Shown here: in pieces, positions 59,759 to 64,000 of the stretch
Layout: each line of letters opens with the position of its first letter
How positions within the stretch are numbered: position 1 is the first letter of the stretch
Assembly (NCBI RefSeq): GCF_003860585.1
Contig: NZ_CP034159.1
Location: forward strand, 2,170,001 to 2,234,000
Reading direction: 5' to 3'
DNA length: 64,000 nt
From: Kaistella carnis
GTDB taxonomy: Bacteria > Bacteroidota > Bacteroidia > Flavobacteriales > Weeksellaceae
Notes under the pieces: model-generated
Seen by the model: only the letters and a program-made list of their open reading frames with translations
The model's database searches: none
Told to the model about the DNA's origin: nothing
Position numbers and translations under genes: made by a program

Positions 59759-62199
59759 ATTATACAACTAAACAAATCGCAGAAATCACGAACTCCCAAA
59801 TAATTGGTGATGAGAATCTGCATATTAAGAATATTTCCTACGATAGCAGAAATCTATATTCAGTTACAAATTCTGCATTTCTAGCCATCAACACTCCAAA
59901 AAATTCGGGTGAAAAATATATTCACTCTGCTGTTGATAAAGGAATTAGAGTGATCATTTCGGAAAATTATCTTCCGGAATTTGAACAGGTGACGTGGATT
60001 ATTGTAGAGAATTCAATTCTTTTTTTACAACAGTTAGCAAAATTCCATTTAGCTCAGTTCGATCTTAGAACTATTGGGATTACGGGAAGTAATGGTAAAA
60101 CAATTGTGAAAGAATGGCTTTACCAAACGATGTTTCATGATTATGCAACGGTTAAAAGTCCAAAGAGTTTCAATTCACAACTTGGGCTTCCGCTTTCATT
60201 GCTGGAAATTAACAAAAAACATCAGCTGGGTATTTTTGAAGTTGGAATTTCAAAGCCGGGAGAAATGAATATTCTTGAAAATCTGTTTTCGCCAAATATT
60301 GGAATATTAACGCACATAGGAGCTGCACATTCATCAAATTTCGATTCATTAGAGGAACTAATTGATGAGAAAATTCTTTTATTCAAAGATTCAGAAATAA
60401 TTATTTACAATGGTGATAATCAATTGGTCTGTAACAAAATACAACAGTTATATTCAAGTAAAAAATTAATATCATTCGGTTTTAAAAATCATAATAATAT
60501 TTATATTAAAAATGATTGGAAAGATCGAACACAGGAAATTACCATTCAACATTTAGGAGAAGAATTTTCCTTTCCGGTACATCAAAGAGATGAAGCAACG
60601 CTAAGCAATGTGCTTTGTGTGGTTTCTGTTTTGAAAGAATTTGGTTTTGAAAATTCAAAAATAATTGAAAAGCTCAATGCTCTGCGATCTGTTGAGATGC
60701 GCCTGGAAAGCGTGAATGGAATACGTAACAATTTGATTATCAACGATTCCTTTAATTTAGATCTGGATTCATTAAAGATTGCTTTTCAGCACATTAATGA
60801 ATACAACAAACCTCATAAAACGCTAATTCTTACTGATTTTGTGGAAGGTAAAAATGCCGATCAGCTTTATCAGGAAGTTGCCACGTTAACAAATGACCAA
60901 AATTTTGAATCGGTATTCTTAATTGGGGAGGAAATTACAAAACTCCAAAACCATTTTTCCGCTAAAACATTTACTTTTAATAACACTACTGAACTGATTG
61001 AAAGTCTTTACCTTAATCAAATTGAAAATCATCTAATCTTACTGAAAGGTGCGAGAAAATTTGAGATCGATAAGGTAAAATCATATCTGGAATTACAGAA
61101 GCACGACACTGTTTTAGAGGTGAATCTGAATGCCATTTTGCATAACATCAATGTACATAAAGGCCTTTTGAAGCCTGAAACAAAAATGATGGCGATGGTA
61201 AAAGCCTATTCTTACGGGCTGGGTGGGTACGAAATTGCGGAATTTCTGCAACATCATCACATTGATTATTTAGGGGTCGCTTATGCAGATGAAGGCGTTG
61301 ATTTGCGGAAAAACGGGATTACCACACCGATCATGGTGATGAATCCGGAGCAGCACAGTTATAATATTATCATCGATTATAATTTAGAACCTGAAATCTA
61401 CAGCTTCCGCGTTTTGGAACTTTTTAATGAGAAACTAATTCAGAAAGGGATACAAAATCGCTACCCTATTCACATCAAATTAGAAACAGGAATGCATCGT
61501 CTTGGTTTTAAGGAAGATGAGTTATCTTTGCTCCTGGAAAAGTTGAAGACGATGAATATGAAAGTAAAATCAATCTTCAGTCATTTGTCTTCTTCTGATG
61601 ATGATTCTGAAAAAGCGTACACTTTAGAACAAATTAAAATATTTGACCGTAATTCTCAGAAACTGGTAAATGCACTCGAAGAAGTTCCCATTCGGCATAT
61701 TCTAAATACTTCAGGTATTGTAAATTTCGCCAATTATCAATTTGATATGGTGAGAATTGGAATTGGAATGGTCGGTATATCGGCAAATGAAGAAATTAAA
61801 AAACAACTTAAAAATGCCGTAAGTTTTAAAACGGTAATATCACAGATATCAGAAGTAAAAGAAGGACAATCAGTAGGTTATAACCGGAAATTTAAGCCGT
61901 TTGAAAATACAAGAATTGCTACTATTCCGGTTGGATATGCCGATGGAATTCCAAGATTGATCGGTAATAATGCAGGATTTGTCGGCATCAGAAAAAACCT
62001 TTTCCCCATCGTTGGAAATGTCTGTATGGATATGATGATGATCAACATTGGAGATTTTTCGGTGAAAGAAGGTGAAGAAGTGATTATTTTTAACTCCAAT
62101 CCCTCTTTAGAAGATTTCGCTACCTATTGTAAAACCATTCCTTATGAAGTACTGACTTCAATATCGCGAAGAGTAAAACGAATTTATATTAAAGACTAG
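59755..62199 (+). CDS. Fused MurF-like ligase / alanine racemase
   Basis: An 814-residue cytoplasmic fusion. The N-terminal ~450 residues are MurF-like with ATP loop [23 protein letters not shown] and [11 protein letters not shown]. The usual substrate motif YNANP is replaced by SFNLDL, so ligase activity is uncertain. The C-terminal ~365 residues are a PLP-dependent alanine racemase: PLP Lys in [13 protein letters not shown], catalytic Tyr in SVGYNRKF region, [13 protein letters not shown] and [15 protein letters not shown]. Alanine racemisation supplies D-Ala for peptidoglycan. This fusion is typical of Bacteroidota. Its stop directly abuts the next ATG. Confidence 0.92.
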   Translation: MNYTTKQIAEITNSQIIGDENLHIKNISYDSRNLYSVTNSAFLAINTPKNSGEKYIHSAVDKGIRVIISENYLPEFEQVTWIIVENSILFLQQLAKFHLAQFDLRTIGITGSNGKTIVKEWLYQTMFHDYATVKSPKSFNSQLGLPLSLLEINKKHQLGIFEVGISKPGEMNILENLFSPNIGILTHIGAAHSSNFDSLEELIDEKILLFKDSEIIIYNGDNQLVCNKIQQLYSSKKLISFGFKNHNNIYIKNDWKDRTQEITIQHLGEEFSFPVHQRDEATLSNVLCVVSVLKEFGFENSKIIEKLNALRSVEMRLESVNGIRNNLIINDSFNLDLDSLKIAFQHINEYNKPHKTLILTDFVEGKNADQLYQEVATLTNDQNFESVFLIGEEITKLQNHFSAKTFTFNNTTELIESLYLNQIENHLILLKGARKFEIDKVKSYLELQKHDTVLEVNLNAILHNINVHKGLLKPETKMMAMVKAYSYGLGGYEIAEFLQHHHIDYLGVAYADEGVDLRKNGITTPIMVMNPEQHSYNIIIDYNLEPEIYSFRVLELFNEKLIQKGIQNRYPIHIKLETGMHRLGFKEDELSLLLEKLKTMNMKVKSIFSHLSSSDDDSEKAYTLEQIKIFDRNSQKLVNALEEVPIRHILNTSGIVNFANYQFDMVRIGIGMVGISANEEIKKQLKNAVSFKTVISQISEVKEGQSVGYNRKFKPFENTRIATIPVGYADGIPRLIGNNAGFVGIRKNLFPIVGNVCMDMMMINIGDFSVKEGEEVIIFNSNPSLEDFATYCKTIPYEVLTSISRRVKRIYIKD

Positions 62200-64000
62200 A
62201 TGAAAAAACACTTTTTATTATTACTTCTATTTCTAATGACTTTCTATGCGAAAGCTCAGGTAAAAGAAGGATTTACTGTTCCGAAGAATCCGAAAATCGG
62301 CTTATCACTTGCCGGTGGTGGTGCTAAAGGATTTGCACATATTGGCGTTTTAAAAGTTCTTGATTCTTTGGGAGTGAAAGTAGATTATATCTCCGGAACG
62401 AGCATGGGAGCCATTGTAGGCGGATTATACGCCTCAGGATATACAGGGAAAGAAATTGAAAAAATCGTTTTAGATACCGACTTCTACTCTATCATCGCCA
62501 ATAAAAAAACCCGCCAGGACGCAAGTTTCTTTAATAAATCTGTTGACAAATATATACTTACCATTCCTGTAAAAGACGGAAAAATAAATGTTCTTCCAAA
62601 AGCAATATCTACGGGTCAGAAAAATATTTATTTGCTCAAGGAGCTTTTTAAAAATGTTTCAACGATTACCGATTTCTCCAAGTTACCGATTCCTTTTATG
62701 TGTATTGGTACCAATCTGGAAAGCGGAAAAATGAAAATATTTGAAAGCGGTGATCTGGTAAGTTCTATTATGGCAAGTTCCGCCTTTCCTTCTTTAATGG
62801 ATCCTGTAAAAATTGGGGATTCTTTGTATATCGATGGAGCCATGACCATTAATTATCCTTCCAAACCTTTAAGAGATAAAGGTATTGATATCGTGATAGG
62901 CGTTGATTTAAGTCAGGGATTAGCCAGCCGTGAAAATTTACAGTCTGCAATTTCCATTTTAAACCAAGTGATCGATTTTGGTATTCAAAAAGAAACCATC
63001 AATCAATTACAATATACTGATATTAACATCAAACCGGATCTTGGAACTAATGGCGCGACCAGTTATGATGCCAAAAAAGCCATCTTGGATTCTGGGTATG
63101 TTGAAGCGCAAAAATATATCGAACCCCTCAATTTACTGCCCAAAAAAGACCAGGTTCTTTTGAGAGCACCCATGAGTTCAATTTATTCCAATGTTTACAA
63201 AATTGATAGTTTAATCGTGGAAAACAATCATATTTTCAGAAAGAATTATGTGCAGGGAAAAATGAATCTTAAAATTCCCTCCCTACAAACTTACGGTGGG
63301 ATTAACCGAATGATTGATAAACTGTATGCCACCAATAATTACCGATTAATTAATTATGATTTAATTCAGGACGAAGATAAAAACTATCTTAAGCTTGATG
63401 TTACGGAAGATGATACCCGTTTCTTCTTAAAATTTGGTCTGCACTATGATGAAATTTTCAAAACCGGACTACTTCTAAATGCCACAGCTAAAAGATTATT
63501 GTTCCAAAATTCTACAGTATCTCTGGATTTAGTGGTGGGCGATCAGACCCGTTATTACTTTAATTATTTCATTGATAATGGGTATATCCCAGGATTTGGA
63601 GTTTATGCTTCCGGAATGTCCCTTGATTTAAAAGATATAGACAGTAATATTTACGATAAATGGAATTGGTTTCGGAATGAAGTCTATCTACAGTCGATTT
63701 GGAGGGATAAATATGCGATAGGTGGTGGTATTAGCCACGATTATTTCGAATCAAAGTTAGTAGGTAATCCAAAATATGGTTTTTCAGAAAACTACATTAA
63801 TGCCTATGTTTTTATTAAAAGTGACACCCAGGACGACCGTAGTTTTCCAACGAGAGGAATCTATCTGAGTGCAGAAGGGAAAGTAATCGATATTCTTAAC
63901 AAATTAAGTGACGGCAAAATATTACAGGCAAAAATTAACACCCAATTAAACTTTCCTATTTCTGATTGGCTTACCTACCGATTGGGATTGGTGGGTGGTT
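62200..64000 (+). CDS. Patatin-like phospholipase with outer-membrane barrel domain (3' end outside the window)
   Basis: At least 600 residues, cut by the window end. A signal peptide (MKKHFLLLLLFLMTFYAKAQ) is followed by a patatin domain with oxyanion loop SLAGGGAKGFAHIG, catalytic Ser in SGTSMGAIVGG and the Asp of YIDGAM. Then comes a POTRA-like part (about residues 335-410) and the beginning of a BamA-type 16-strand barrel (FFLKFGLHYDEIFKTG, FPTRGIYLSAEGK). This is the PlpD-like type Vd autotransporter architecture; the lipase may be secreted or stay at the surface. It starts directly at the alr stop, so it is in the tdk-murF/alr operon. Confidence 0.9.
   Translation, partial: MKKHFLLLLLFLMTFYAKAQVKEGFTVPKNPKIGLSLAGGGAKGFAHIGVLKVLDSLGVKVDYISGTSMGAIVGGLYASGYTGKEIEKIVLDTDFYSIIANKKTRQDASFFNKSVDKYILTIPVKDGKINVLPKAISTGQKNIYLLKELFKNVSTITDFSKLPIPFMCIGTNLESGKMKIFESGDLVSSIMASSAFPSLMDPVKIGDSLYIDGAMTINYPSKPLRDKGIDIVIGVDLSQGLASRENLQSAISILNQVIDFGIQKETINQLQYTDINIKPDLGTNGATSYDAKKAILDSGYVEAQKYIEPLNLLPKKDQVLLRAPMSSIYSNVYKIDSLIVENNHIFRKNYVQGKMNLKIPSLQTYGGINRMIDKLYATNNYRLINYDLIQDEDKNYLKLDVTEDDTRFFLKFGLHYDEIFKTGLLLNATAKRLLFQNSTVSLDLVVGDQTRYYFNYFIDNGYIPGFGVYASGMSLDLKDIDSNIYDKWNWFRNEVYLQSIWRDKYAIGGGISHDYFESKLVGNPKYGFSENYINAYVFIKSDTQDDRSFPTRGIYLSAEGKVIDILNKLSDGKILQAKINTQLNFPISDWLTYRLGLVGG

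Noticed and set aside
1..64000. tRNA, rRNA, CRISPR arrays, transposases, prophage
   Set aside because: Spacers were scanned by eye on both strands; no cloverleaf, regularly spaced identical repeats, or recombinase genes were found. Short RNAs without strong structure could be missed.

Overview
This window is chromosomal DNA from a member of the Bacteroidota, most likely class Flavobacteriia and close to Chryseobacterium/Kaistella (Weeksellaceae). The reasons are: AT-rich sequence; many exported proteins starting MKK and ending their signal in AQ or with a lipobox; Bacteroidota-specific families (DUF5686, TonB receptor with a carboxypeptidase-regulatory-like N-terminus, LytS/LytTR with 2TM proteins, fused MurF-alanine racemase, GH3-like and DUF4256 proteins); almost no Shine-Dalgarno sites; and many upstream boxes matching the Bacteroidota -7 element TAnnTTTG. 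Nearly all of it is core genome. I see no transposase, integrase, tRNA, rRNA or CRISPR array.

Layout. 1-5.7 kb: 3' part of ftsZ, yqeY-like gene, CPA1 antiporter, bacilliredoxin and a GH3-like enzyme, all on +. 5.7-13.1 kb (minus): two lipoproteins, an EEP-family hydrolase, rhomboid protease and mutL in one run, then a methyltransferase and a prolyl oligopeptidase. 13.2-21.7 kb (plus): radical SAM protein, SpmA/SpmB-like protein, membrane-anchored MutS-like ATPase, TolC, SprT-like protein and mannose-1-phosphate guanylyltransferase. 21.7-24.5 kb (minus): GT9, SufE, GT4 and a YgjV-like protein. 24.6-32 kb: clpC, Cu/Zn SOD, TonB receptor and small exported proteins. 32.1-35.9 kb: mnmA, then an AT-rich accessory insert (SLATT-type protein, unknown membrane protein) and a Dph6-like PP-loop gene whose 5' end is duplicated on the other side of the insert. 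36-47.6 kb (mostly minus): TPR protein, cardiolipin synthase, a LytTR/LytS signalling operon with 2TM proteins, a tail-specific protease and a DUF5686 protein. 47.8-49.7 kb: surE and guaC. 49.7-55.1 kb (minus): two compact operons described below. 55.2-59.1 kb (minus): fabG, rsmI, a MurC-like ligase and an acidic coiled-coil protein. 59.2-64 kb (plus): tdk, murF-alr and a patatin-like phospholipase cut by the window end.

The most interesting parts are as follows. (i) An operon joins a divergent Lgt-like integral membrane enzyme, a two-helix membrane protein and a radical SAM protein that resembles the archaeal tetraether lipid synthase family; this looks like an undescribed lipid or lipoprotein modification module. 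(ii) An EgtB-EgtD pair (ergothioneine-type chemistry) is coupled by 4-base overlaps to a racemase-like protein lacking one of the two catalytic cysteines. (iii) An orphan SLATT effector-like gene and a one-gene insert are flanked by the duplicated, synonymously diverged 5' end of a housekeeping gene. (iv) Several families of dispersed intergenic repeats occur, including two copies with conserved flanks around a hairpin that differs in sequence but keeps its pairing.

All functional names come from motif and family recognition by eye; no database search was run.
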